64,000 bases of DNA from assembly GCA_948144175.1 (NCBI GenBank), contig CANXME010000212.1:712001-776000 (forward strand), given 5' to 3'. Every line of letters begins with the position of its first letter. The stretch's first letter is position 1. This stretch comes from Closterium sp. NIES-65 (lineage: Eukaryota; Streptophyta; Zygnematophyceae; Desmidiales; Closteriaceae). The notes beneath the pieces are model-generated. The model did no database searches. It saw nothing but the letters and a program-made list of their open reading frames with translations, and was not told where the DNA came from. The translations under genes were made by a program, and so were the position numbers. Below are positions 18,836 through 30,000 of the stretch, one piece after another.

Positions 18836-20640
18836 GGTACTTTCTGCTGGTTGTCGACGACTACTCGCGTTACACCATTGTCTTCCCCTTGCGCACCAAG
18901 GGTGAGGTCCCTGGTGTCCTGATCCCTTGGATCCGAGCAGTTCGTCTCCGACTCCGCCGCAGGTTCTGCCAGGACCATCCTGTCCTGCGTCTGCACTCTG
19001 ACAGAGGTGGTGAGTTCACCTCTGACCTCTTGTGGGCCTTCTATCAGGGGGAAGGCATCGAGCAGTCGTTCACGCTTCCGAGCTCACCACAGCGAAATGG
19101 GGTAGCTGAGTGCCGCATTGGCTTAGTCATGGAGGTTGCTCGTACCTCCTTGATCCATGTGGCGGCTCCCCATTTTCTGTGGCCGTTTGCGGTCCGGTAC
19201 GCTGCGCAGCAGCTCAACCTCTGGCCCCGTGTCTCCTTGCCGGAGACCTCGCCCACACTGCGTTGGACGGGGAAGGTTGGCGATGCGTCGCGTTTCCGGG
19301 TCTGGGGTGCTCGTGCCCTTGTCCGCGATACGTCCGCGGACAAGCTCTCCTCCCGCACCATTCCTTGTGTCTTCCTTGGCTTTGTCCCTAACGCGCCCGG
19401 CTGGCAGTTTTACCACCACACCTCGCGCCGTGTCTTCCCCTCTTAGGACGTCACCTTTGACGAGTCGGTTCCTTTCTACCATCTCTTCCCCTACTGCACT
19501 GCCCCTCTCCCTCCCCCGCCGATTTTCCTCGCTCCAGGTCCCCCTCCGGTAGACTCCCTCCCCCTTCAGGGTCCTGCTCCTTCAAGTGCGTCTCAGGACT
19601 CGCCCCCCTTGGCTGAGCCTATAGAGGTCACTAGCGACCCAGGTGCTGCTGCGGGAGGTGCTGCTGGGGGTGCTGCTTCTGGGGGTGCGGAGCCTGCGCG
19701 TGGGATGCTGGGGAGTGCGGAGCCTGGGGGTGTTGAGCCTGCGGGTGCGGAGCCTGGGGGTGCTGAGTCTGCTGGCGTTCCTCTGGGTCTCGTTTCACGA
19801 CGCGGGCCTGTCTCACCACAGCAGGCACAAGAGTGGCTTGCGTCGCGTTCTTGCCTAAGGAGTCGTGCTGCTGGAGTTGCTTGTCGTGGAGGCGCTGGGA
19901 GTGCTGGTGTCTCTGGTCCTGGAGGTGCACGTACTGGAGGTACTGGAGCTTCCGGGACTGGTACTGCTCCTGGAGCTGGAGGTGCCGGTTATGGGGGTGC
20001 TGCTGCTGGAGGTACTGGGTCTGGAGGCCCTGGAGCCGGTGCTGTTAATCATGGTGTTGGAGACCCTGGAGCTGGAGGTGCCGATTCTGGGGGTGCTGCT
20101 ACTGGAGGCCCTGGCGTTGGTCCTGCCGACCCTGGAGTTGGGGACCTTGAGGCTGGAGGTGCCGGTACTGGAGGTGCTGCTGCTGGAGGCGCTAGAGCTA
20201 GAGGTTCTGGAGCTGCTGGAGGCGCTAGAGCTGGAGGTGCTGCTGGTGGAGGCGCTGGAGCTGGAGGTTCTGGAGGTACTGGAGGTGTTGGAGCTGGAGA
20301 TGCTGCTGGTGGAGGCGCTGGAGCTGGAGGTTTAGGAGCTGCTGGAGGCGCTGGAGATGGAGGTGCTGCTGCTGGAGGCGCTGGAGCTGGAGGTTCTAGA
20401 GCTGCTGGAGGCGCTGGAGCTGGAGGTGCTTCTGCTGGAGACGCTGGAGTTGGAGGTTCTGGAGCTGCTGGAGGCGCTAGAGCTGGAGGTGCTGCTGCTG
20501 GAGGCGCTGGAGCAGGAGGTTCTAGAGCTGCTGGAGGCGCTGGAGCTGGAGGTGCTGCTACTGGAGGCGCTGGAGCTGGAGGTTCTAGAGCTGCTGGAGG
20601 CGTTGGAGCTACTTGTACTGGTGGCACTGCACCGTCACGA
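18836..20640 (+). pseudogene. Integrase and long Gly/Ala linker of element E
   Basis: The integrase shows YFLLVVDDYSRYTIVFPL, the second Asp in LHSDRGGEF (about 18991-19017) and the catalytic Glu in RNGVAECRIG. The first catalytic Asp is in LDVWGP just upstream. TAG at 19444-19446 sits at a position read as Gln in K. From about 19630 a linker of roughly 340 residues follows, made of GGAEPA/GVEPA units and then GAGAGG/AAGGAGAGG units. This linker is a family-1 trait; in most copia elements the integrase-RT spacer is short and not a glycine repeat. Confidence 0.85.
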
Positions 20641-22800
20641 CTGCTTTTCACTCCGCCATCACCGTCGTCTCTGCCGCCGCCTGACTCCGTGCTTCGCCAG
20701 GTTCTTAGCCTCCTGTCTTCTACTAGCCTCCCGTTTCAGCCCAGCGCACCACTGCCTGCTCCTTCTCCTTACCCTGAGCAGACAGACTCGCTTACAGAGC
20801 GTCGTGAGCCTGCGTCTCGTCCTGCCTCGCCTGTTCGCGCGCGTCGCACTGTTAGTCGTGTTCCTCGTGAGCGTCCGCCTCCTGTCCCTGGCACGCATCA
20901 TATGGCACTTTGTCCTTCCTCTGTTCCATAGCGTGTTCTCCTACTGTCTCCTCCTGCGTCTTCTCTGTCTGGCGTTCAGGACCCTGAGTCTGACCTGGTT
21001 CGTGCTGCTCACCCTACTGTCAGACGTCTGCTAGCCACTGTTGTCACTGACCCGTCGTTTGAGTCTGCTGCTGCGTCTGCCTTAGTCTCTGGGCTTGTTG
21101 ACTTTGCTGGTGCCTGTCGTCTCGACTTCGCTGCTAGTCTTGTTGCTGAGTCTGAGTCTGTCTGTCCTTCGTCCGTCGGGGGTGAGTGTGCTCTTGGCAC
21201 GGACGTCCTTGAGGATAGGTAGGAGGACTTTGAGTGTCTTGTAGTCGCTGCGCCTCATCTCGTGGCCATGCTGCTTGCCCCTGAGGAAGACCGGGATGCT
21301 CCAGACATCCCGACTCCGCGCTCTTACGCTGAGGCGATCGCGGGTGAGTACTCCTCTCAGAGGCAAACAACCATGGACGCAGAGATGGCATCCTTGAAGT
21401 CCACAGGCACTTATGCCGACGCAGTTCCCCCTCCTGGGGCGAACGTGGTCAATGGCATGTGGATTTTCAAGGTGAAGCGGCCGCCGGGTTCTCGTTACGT
21501 TGCACGAGGCTTCAGTCCGCGACAAGGAGTTGACTTCTTCCAGACCTTCTCTCCCACCCCGAAGATGACCCCTCTTCGGGTATTGCTTCACGTCGCCGCT
21601 CAGCGTGACTACGAGCTTCACTCTTTGGACTTCAGCACAACCTTCTTACAGGGCAGCCTGCACGAGGAGATTTGGCGGCGCCGCCCACCTGGCTTCACTG
21701 GGTCGTTCCCTCCTGGTTCCAGTGGAGCCTCCACCGGCCGGTCTATGGTCTCCATCAGGCGCCTCGTTAGTGGCACGACACACTGAGGATGACACTTGCG
21801 GCTCTTGGGTTTGCACCTTCCACTGCTGACCCGTCGCTGTTTCTGCGCAGTGACACTTTGTTGCCGCCGTTCTACATCCTCGTGTACGTCAACGACTTGG
21901 TCTTTGCCACTGCTGACACTGAGGCTCTTGCCCTTGTGAATTCGGAGCCGCAGAAGAGACACACGTGCACAGACCTAGGTGAGCTGCGAAGCTACCTTGG
22001 CCTGCAGATCACCCGGGACAGAGCACGGCACACCATCACACTGACTCAGTCACACATGGTGCAGGAGGTCCTTCAGCGCTTCGGATTCACTTAGTCCTTG
22101 CCATAGTCCACTCCTCTGGCTACCGGTCACTCGCTCTCAACTCCACCTTCGGACGAGTCCGTGGAGTAGAGTGGCCCGTACCTAGAGCTAGTGGGCTACC
22201 TCGTGTACCTGATGACCTGCACTCGTCCTGACCTCGCGTACCCTCTTGGCCTTCTAGCACGCTACGTGGCTCCTGGTAGGCACCGAAAGGTGCACATGGA
22301 TGCTACGAAGAGGGTACTGCGCTACCTGTGCAGTACATCAGGCATGGGGCTCGAGCTTGGAGGGCGGAGCTCAGTTGTCCTCACTGGGCACTCAGACACT
22401 TCTTGGGTTGACGACCTGGCTTCGCAGCGGTCGTCACAGGGTTACACGTTCAGCCTTGGCTCTGGCTTTGTTTCGTGGCGGTCTACCCGCTCGTCTTCTT
22501 TTCTCAGCTCCAGCTGTGAGGCTGAGATCTACGCAGGGGCCATGGCTGCACAGGAGCTACGCTGACTCACCTACCTGCTGACCGACTTGGGAGAGAGGCC
22601 TCGTTCTCCTCCAGTTCTGTATGTTGACAAAAAGGCTGCCATTGCCTTGTGTCAGGACCACATACTGGAGCACAGAACGAAGCACATCGCTCTGCGTTAC
22701 TTCCTTGCTCGAGAGTTGCAGCAGCGTGGTCAGCTTCGTCTTGCTCACGTGGCCACTTGGGCCAACATTACTGATATATTCACCAAGGCACTTCCGTCTT
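20641..22800 (+). pseudogene. Reverse transcriptase and RNase H of element E (3'-truncated)
   Basis: RT starts with YAEAIAGEYSSQRQTTMDAEM and VNGMWIFKVKRPPGS. A small deletion then removes the segment before RYVARGFSPRQGVDFFQTF. A frameshift near 21715 follows LHEEIW. The polymerase box is YVND (21886-21897), with Asn for the first catalytic Asp. RNase H is cut by stops near 22094, 22103 and 22168 and a TGA at 22563. At 22800 the coding stops inside the terminal DIFTKALP motif and the G LTR begins. Confidence 0.85.
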
Positions 22801-23881
22801 CACTCTACAACGGTAGTGAGCTAGACTACGGGGGCTGGCACGAACTACTAGAGGTGATCGTAGCTTTGCTTGGTTCCTTAGTGCTTGGACATTCACGGGA
22901 GAAATCTGCAAGAGTTTTCACTTGCAAAGTAGGAATTACATAATGATTGAACAAGCAATGACAACAATGACTACATCAGGCACCTAGCAACCCTGCTGCT
23001 AGCCTGGTCGACCGCCAGCACAGCTCGGTCGAGCGCCTGCCAGCGTTGCGTAGAGGAGCCACGCTAGCACTGCAGAAAGGCGACCTGCCAACGGAGCAGG
23101 TCGACGCCGTGCCAACGCTGCAGCAGAGCGGCTGTCCAGCGTTGCCCCATAGAACACAGCAGTGTGCACGCTCGCAGGTGTGCGCAGACGATTGGCCCGA
23201 CTTGCCTCGTTGGGCATCCGTCGGCTGTTGTCTGCGCTTGACGAGCCACATCGACTCCAGGATACCAGCCCGCAGCCGCCTGCGCCATCGCAACCTCGAC
23301 GGCGTTCGCGTGCCTCCGCAAAACTCGTCGAGCAGGTTACCCGGTCGACCCGGTCGACCACCAGGTGCTTCCAGTCGACCACCACTGAATCTGGTCGACC
23401 ACCAGGTCCCTCTGGTCGACCACCAGGTGCCTCTGGTCGACCACAACTCCCGCCAAGCTACCCCCTGGTCGACGGACCCCTTCCGTCGACCAGAACCATC
23501 ACCGGTTGTCGCCGAGCTCCCCTCGTCGACCGCTGCTCACTTGTCAGGTCGACGGACTGCTCCGTCGACCTCTCGGTCGAGCTGCAGGTCGACGGGATGC
23601 TCCGGAGACCTCCCGGTCGAACGGCAGGTCGACGGGATGCTCCGGAGACCTCCCGCTCGAACGGCAGGTCCTGGTTGACGTCCCACCCGTCGCCCAGACC
23701 AGTCAGTTGCAGCTGTCAAGCTCCCTGGTCGACAGCAACACCACAGCGGTCCCCTGCAGCTCGACGAAGCCTGTCGAGCAGCTCTCCCACTGTGAACGGT
23801 CGGCTGCTACTCCCGTACATCCGACCAAGTCGTCGGCGTTGCCCAAGCGAGGGCGAGGCCAACACTCCATTCCTGTTAACA
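22801..23881 (-). repeat. 3' LTR of element G (about 1081 bp, outer end clipped)
   Basis: It matches 36087-37238 along its length, but the terminal TGCGGAGAGT seen at 36087 is replaced by E sequence. The inner end is GTTAACA (the TGTTAAC start on the minus strand). The interior is crowded with GGTCGACC words (about 23330-23700). Confidence 0.88.
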
Positions 23882-25997
23882 CTCCCCTGCCGCGCTCACG
23901 CGTGGGCCTCCAGCCCACACGGCAGTACTCTACGGAGAAAACTCGTCCTCGACGTGCACCCTACACACAGCACGCCGTCACCGCACCAGCCGTGCAGAAG
24001 GGCACGACACCTACTTCTGCACGTCGTCGTCGCCATCGCCGGCATCGGCCAGACGAACTTGGCCGATGGCGACCGAGCACCGGTTGAATTTCCCGCGCCT
24101 CACCATGTGCTGCAGCCAGGCGTAGCATCGCTCCATGTGCTTGAGGTTGCCCGTCAACCCCAAGCCCTCAGCGACCGTGATTGCCGACTTGTTGTCGTTG
24201 ATGAAGCGCCTGTGCAGGTTGTCGGCATAGCCCTGCTGGTGCAGCCACAGCTTCCTGGCCGGCCTGTCGCGCAAGATCTCCAGCCCAAGGTACTTCACCA
24301 CCGGCGAGATCTCACGCAGCTCGAAGGCGGCCTCCAGCAGCTCCTTCAGCTCCTTTAGCATCGCGGTGCTGCTGCTGGCAGCGAGCAGGTCGTCGACGTA
24401 GACCAGCACCCAGCAGGCCACCCCGTCGTCGGCCGCCTTGAAGTAGAGCGCCTCGTCGACCTGGCTCTTCTTCCAGCCAGCGCCCAGCAGCACACTCTCG
24501 AGAGCCCTGTACCACAGCAGCGGCGACTGCTTCAGCCCGTAGAGGCTCTTCAGCAGCTTACACACCCGGCCTGTCCCGTCGTCGAAGTAGTCCGGCTGGT
24601 ACATGTAGAGCACCCTGTCGAGCTTGCTCTGCAATAAAGCGTTCTTCATGTCGACCTGCATCAGGTTGAGGTCGAGGACGGCGACGATGCTGAGGAAGAT
24701 CCTCAGCGTGACGTAGCTGCTCACCGGCGAGTACGTCTCTTCGTAGTCGGCGCCGTACACCTGCGTGAAGCCCTTTATGACCAGCCTCACCTTCTCGCGC
24801 TCGACGGTGTCGTCGATGCGATACTTGGTCGTCAGCACCCATCGGTTCTTCATGATGTTCACCCCGCGTGGGCGTTTGACCAGCTCCCAAGTCCCCATAC
24901 CGATGAGGCTGCTATCTCTTCTTCCATGGCGGCCTTCACCGCCTCTCCCTTCCCGCTTGTCAACGCCTCCTTCACCGTCATCGTGGTGATGTCCCAGCGG
25001 TGTTCGGGGTCGGCATGCACGTCAGGGTCGAGCTCCGGCAGGTCTTCATCCTCCTCGGCGTTGTCATACAACAGGTCGTCGCCGACCTCGTCGAACACCG
25101 TGGTGAAGGCAGCTGGCGGTAGGCAGGCGTAGAAGCTCAGCCGCTTCGGTGGCCGTCGAGCTCGACCTGTGCATCGCAGCTCAGGCTTCGTGATCGGCAC
25201 TTCCACCACGTCACTTTCGGTTGACTCCTCACCCGCCGACTGCTCCCCTTCCTCGTCGACGTCCTCGTCGTCGACCAGCTGGTTCGACCCGTCGAACGGC
25301 TGCTCGTCTGCTGCTGACATCGACAGCTCCCCTGTCGACCGCCCCGGCTGCTGCTCCCCTGTCGGCTGCATTGCTGCTGTTGCCTCCTCTTCGACCGGCT
25401 CCCCTGTCTGCTGCTTCCCTGTCGCTGACGGCTTCCCATCCTGGTCGACGAGCTTGGCGCCTTGTCGACCGGCGGCGATGCAATGGGCCGGCGCCACAGG
25501 CGACGCCTCAAGGCTCCCCTCATCGTCGGTGGTCGACACAGGTGCCAGCCCAGGCCGATCTGCGATGGGGAACGGAGGAGCAAGGACAGGGGGAGGGGGA
25601 AGAACCTCCACAACATCGTCAATAGCGGGCTCGTCAACTTCGGCGAGCAACGGAATCGTCGCCGTCGAGGTGTTCGTCGGCGGGTGCGCCTGCGTCCGCT
25701 CTGACGCCGGTCCATACTTCGCCTTCCACACCTCAAGCGACAGCGTCTCGTAGAAGATCACCTCGACCGACGTGACCACCTTGTTGTCGGTCGATCGAGC
25801 TCCTCCCAGCCCTTGCTCTCTGGCGACACACCCAGGTGAAGCCTTCGGCGCCAGCTTCCCACCACGTTGCAGCTTAGGAACCATGAACTGCACCATGCAG
25901 CCACACACTCGCGCCACTGTAAGGTCGGGCTTCTGCCCGGTCAGCAGCTGGTACGGCGTCGTCCCCGGCGGCGTCCTCGACCGCTCCAAGCAGTTGC
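23882..25997 (-). pseudogene. Integrase end, RT and eroded RNase H of element G
   Basis: Read on the minus strand from 25997, where F interrupts the integrase C-terminal part: TPYQLLTGQKPDLTVARV, an acidic linker, then RT (RVLTTKYR-type N-terminus, YSPVSSYVTLRIFLSIVAVL, KSLYGLKQSPLLWYRAL). The YVDD polymerase box (about 24385-24400) is intact. A frameshift lies near 24900 before MGTWELVKRPRGVN. RNase H is almost gone: the frame jumps from HRRFI to NDNKSAITVAEG and again from RRGKF to NRCSVAIGQ, two internal deletions compared with F. The polypurine tract GCGGCAGGGGAG abuts the 3' LTR. Confidence 0.87.
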
Positions 25998-26973
25998 TGT
26001 TAACGGGAATGGAGTGTTGGCCCCGCCCTTGCTTGGGCAACGCCGACGACTTGGTCGGATGCACGGGAGTAGCAGCCGACTGTTCACAGTGGGATAGCTG
26101 CTCGGCAGGTTACGTCGAGCGGCAGCGGACCGCTGTGGTGTTGCTGTCGACCAGGATGCTCGTCAGCTGCAACTGACTGGCCTGGGCGACGGGTGAGCCG
26201 TCCGGGAGGTCGACGAAGCAGTCCGTCGACCTACAGTTCGACGGGGAGGTCTACGGAGCATCCCGTCGAACTGCAGTTCGACCGGGAGGTCGACGGAGCA
26301 GTTCTGGTCGACGGAAGGGGTCCGTCGACCAAGGGGTAGCTTGACGGGAGGTGTGGTCGACCAGGAGCATCCGGTGGTCGACCAGAGAGACCCAGTGGTC
26401 GACGGGAGGCACCTGTGAGTCGACCAGAGCACCAGGGGTCGACCAGGTCGACCGGGTAACCTGCTCGACGAGTTCTGCGGAGGCACGCGAATGCCGTCGA
26501 GATCGCGATGGCGCAGGCGACTTCGGGCTGGTATCCCGAAGTCGATGTGGCTCGTCAGGCGCAGACAACAGCCGACGGATGCCCAACGAGGCAAGTCGGA
26601 CCAATCGTCTGCGCACACCTGCGAGCGCGCGCACTGCTGTGTTCTACGGGGCACGCCGTCGACCTGCTTTGTTGGCAGGTCGCCCTTCTGCAGTGCTGGC
26701 GCGGCTCCTCTACGCAATGCTGGCAGGCGGTCGACCGAGCTGCGCTGGCAGTCGACCAGGCTAGCTGCAGGGTTGCTAGGTGCTTGATGTAGTCATTGTT
26801 GTCATTGCTTCTTTTATTCAATTCTGTAATTCCAACTTTGCTAGTGGAAACTCTTGCCAATTTCTCCTATGAATGTGCAAGCACCAAGGAACCAAGCAAA
26901 GCTGAGATCACCTCTAGTAGTTCGTGCCAACCCTGTAGTCTAGCTCACTGCCGTTGTAGAGTGAATCTCCGCA
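25998..26973 (+). repeat. 5' LTR of element F (976 bp)
   Basis: Same length as the 3' LTR and about 99% identical by eye. It contains a cluster of GTCGAC palindromes (26200-26470). Confidence 0.93.
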
Positions 26974-27070
26974 TGGTGCGGTGAGCGTGGAATGAACACG
27001 CGACCTTCGGATAGGAGCCGACTTTTGCACCTACTAAGTCGTTCGTAGGCCGGCAGCAACGATAGTCGCC
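26974..27070 (+). promoter_or_regulatory. Primer-binding site and short leader of element F
   Basis: TGGTGCGGTGAGCGTGG begins right after the LTR. It is not the initiator Met complement used by family 1. The same sequence lies against G's 5' LTR (minus strand, 36071-36086), so it is a family trait. I cannot name the primer tRNA. Confidence 0.75.
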
Positions 27071-30000
27071 ATGGTCGACCCCGTAGTTGATGCGGGTGTA
27101 GCTGACACTTTGGAGGCACGTTTGGCTGACGCGAGGAGACGCCACGCGAATGGCGAGTACGGGACGATCCCCTTAGTGATCGCCGAGTTGGGCATCCGGT
27201 CGCAGTGGGCGACGGAACACCCTTCCCGTCCTGCTTCTCCTCGACCGGTGCGCAACGAAGGTGGCGTCGACGACGAGGTCGACGGTGGTGCACGAGTCAG
27301 CGGCAGCAAAGGCACGAGGCATAGAGGAGTGATCAAGGTCGACGGTGGTGTCGACGGAATCCAGGCGCGAGTGCAGCGGTCGACGGCGGCTGCAGGCAGC
27401 TCGCACGCCGACGTCGATGTTCGACGTCGCTCTCCTCTACGAAGTGGTGGTGGGCTCTCGGCGACGACGCATGTGACGGCGGGCGGGATTGCACCGGCGT
27501 ATGGCTATTTCAAGTTTTCGCCGGATCGAATCACCGTCGCTCCGCTGCAAGGTCGACGGGACCTCATCACCTGGAGGGAGTCGATCGAACCTCAGCTGGA
27601 GGTCGCCAGGCTGAAGGGCTTCGCCGACGGCACCGTGCCAATTCCGCCCGAGGAGGATGTCGGGCTGCGCGGGGAGTTTCGTTCTGCTCACCTGCTCACC
27701 TTCATGGTCATCTCGAGGTGCTGCTCGCCGGTGGTGCAGCTAGCGCTCAGGAGCTGTCGAGAGCAACTGGATGCTGGTCACCAGGCATGGCGCTTCATCA
27801 TATCGACGTACCAGGTCAGGGACGACCTGTACATCGGGCAGCTGGAGGAGAAGATGACCCACATTCGGATGGGCGAGCAGGAGTCGGCGACGGATTACTG
27901 CAACCGTGCTCGACGGATCGTGGCTGAAATGCGAATGGCAGGCGCCGAATACTCGACGGCGTCCTACATCACCCACATCGTCAAGGGCTTGCCGCGCAGC
28001 TACAATCTCATGAAGAGGATGATGATGGTGCCCGGCACGCATGAGTCCCTCGACGAAGACTCCATCACCAGCTACATTCTCCAGGATGAGGCGATGCAGG
28101 AGGCAGAGCAGCCCACGGAGTTCCTTCCGCAGGCGAGTTACGCTGCACCGACGAAGCCGAATACACAGCGGGAGCAGCGCGGGAAGCCGGGCGGAAGTGG
28201 TAGCGGAGGTGGGCGGTCAACGAAGGACGTCGACGAAACGAGGTCGACGCGGGACAAGGGTCGACGAGGTGGTGGTCGACGGCGGGAGTGCTGGGTCTGC
28301 GGCGACCCCGACCATCTCTCCTTCGAGTGCCCCGACCGCGATGAGAGCGACGAGGACGACAACAAGGAAGGCCGCGGTCAATCGACCAGTCGTCGCCCCC
28401 GTCGAGCTGAGAAGCCGCGCAAGGAGAAGCAAGCGTCGAAGAAAACGCCCTCGACGAAGGACGTCGACAGCTCCAGCGGCAAGAGCCGAGGCGACGGGGA
28501 GGCGTCGTGCTCGATGGTCGGCGTAGTGGAGCCGACGGTCTCGCTAGCACCGGAGGCTGGCGAGGACTTCCAGGCGGTGGCAGCAGCTGTGCAGGCCAAC
28601 CCGATGGCGGTGCTGCTCGACAGCGGGTGCTCCCACCACCTGATGGGGACAAAATCGGTCTTCGTTGACATGGGGCCGAGCAATGGGGTGAAGCATGTGC
28701 GTGGGTTCAACGGGGCATTGCAACCTGTCGAGGGTCGCGGAACCGTCGCTCTGCAAGGGGAGGCCGGGAAGCGAGTCCTCATCCCCGACGTACTCTACGT
28801 TCCACGCGTACAGGCAAACCTGTTGTCTGCTGGCCAGCTGAAGCAGAGCGGCGTGCTACTGCAGGGCGATGGCGATGAGATGCTGCTCGTCGACGCGACT
28901 GGAGAGGTGCTTGGTCGAGCACGCTACACCGGACGAGTCCTCTGCACCGACCTTCGCCCCTGCCCGACGCAGTTGCAGTCGACCGAGGTGGTGGCTCTGC
29001 GGACGGTCACCTCGCCGACGAAGACGACCCCCGATAGGATGCATGCGCGGCTTGCCCACGTCAACGTCGACACGATCAAGAGCTCGGCGAAGCATGATGT
29101 GGCTACTGGGCTCGACATCACATTGTCAACCGGAGCAGACCCGCCATGTGTCTCGTGCGTCGGAGGAAAGCTGGCGCGGCACACCTTCCCCGCCAAGGGC
29201 TCGGATGCAGCGGAGGCGCTGGCTGTCGTGCACATTGACTTGTGCGGGCCATTTCGGGTGGCTGCCAAAGATGGCAGCTTGTACTTCCTGTTGCTGAAAG
29301 ATCGCCATACTCGATTTGTATGGGCAATGCCGGTCGCTAAGAAGAGCGACGTGCTGCGGGAGTTCCAGCAGTGGCTGGTGCTGGTGGAACGGCAGACAAA
29401 GAAGTCGGTACTAACGCTTCGCTCCGATCAAGGAGGGGAGTTCCTCGGGAAGGCGTTCACCGACTTCGTCGACGGGAAGGGCATCGTCCACGACCTGACG
29501 TGCCCCTACACTCCGCAGCAGAACGGCATGGCTAAGCGGGAGATGCGCACGGTCGTCGAGTCCGTGCGGACGATGCTGCTGCACATGGGCGTGCAGCATC
29601 AATGGTGGCACCTTGCTCTTTGACACGCGGTCTGGGTGCGCAACTGCTTGGAGCGGTCGACGACGCCGCCGGGGATGACTCCGTACCAGCTGCTGACCGG
29701 ACAGAAGCCCGACCTTACGCTGGCGCGGGTGTGGGGCTGCATGGTGCAGTTCATGGTTCCCGAGCAGCAACGAGGTGGAAAGCTGGCGCCGAAGGCTCGC
29801 TGGGGACTTCACCTGGGTGTGTCGCCAGCGAGCAAGGGCTGGGAGGTGCTCGACCTGACCGACAACAAGATGGTCACGTCGGTCGAGGTGATCTTCTATG
29901 AGACGCTGTCGCTGGAGGTGTGGAAGGCGAAGTATTGGCCGGCGTCGGAGCGGACGCAAGCGCACCCGCCGACGGACACCTCGACGGCGACGGTTCCCCT

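Larger units (their letters stand above)
12549..22800 (+). mobile_element. Ty1/copia element E (family 1), 3' end lost at junction with G
   Basis: The order is 5' LTR (split by the DNA transposon D), PBS, repetitive leader, Gag, Cys-His cluster, protease, GAG-pre-integrase, integrase, Gly/Ala linker, RT and RNase H. The RNase H C-terminus, 3' UTR and 3' LTR are missing, because at 22800 the reading passes straight into the outer edge of a G LTR. More than ten nonsense codons, two or more frameshifts, a deletion in RT and an Asn in the polymerase box show a dead copy. Confidence 0.88.
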
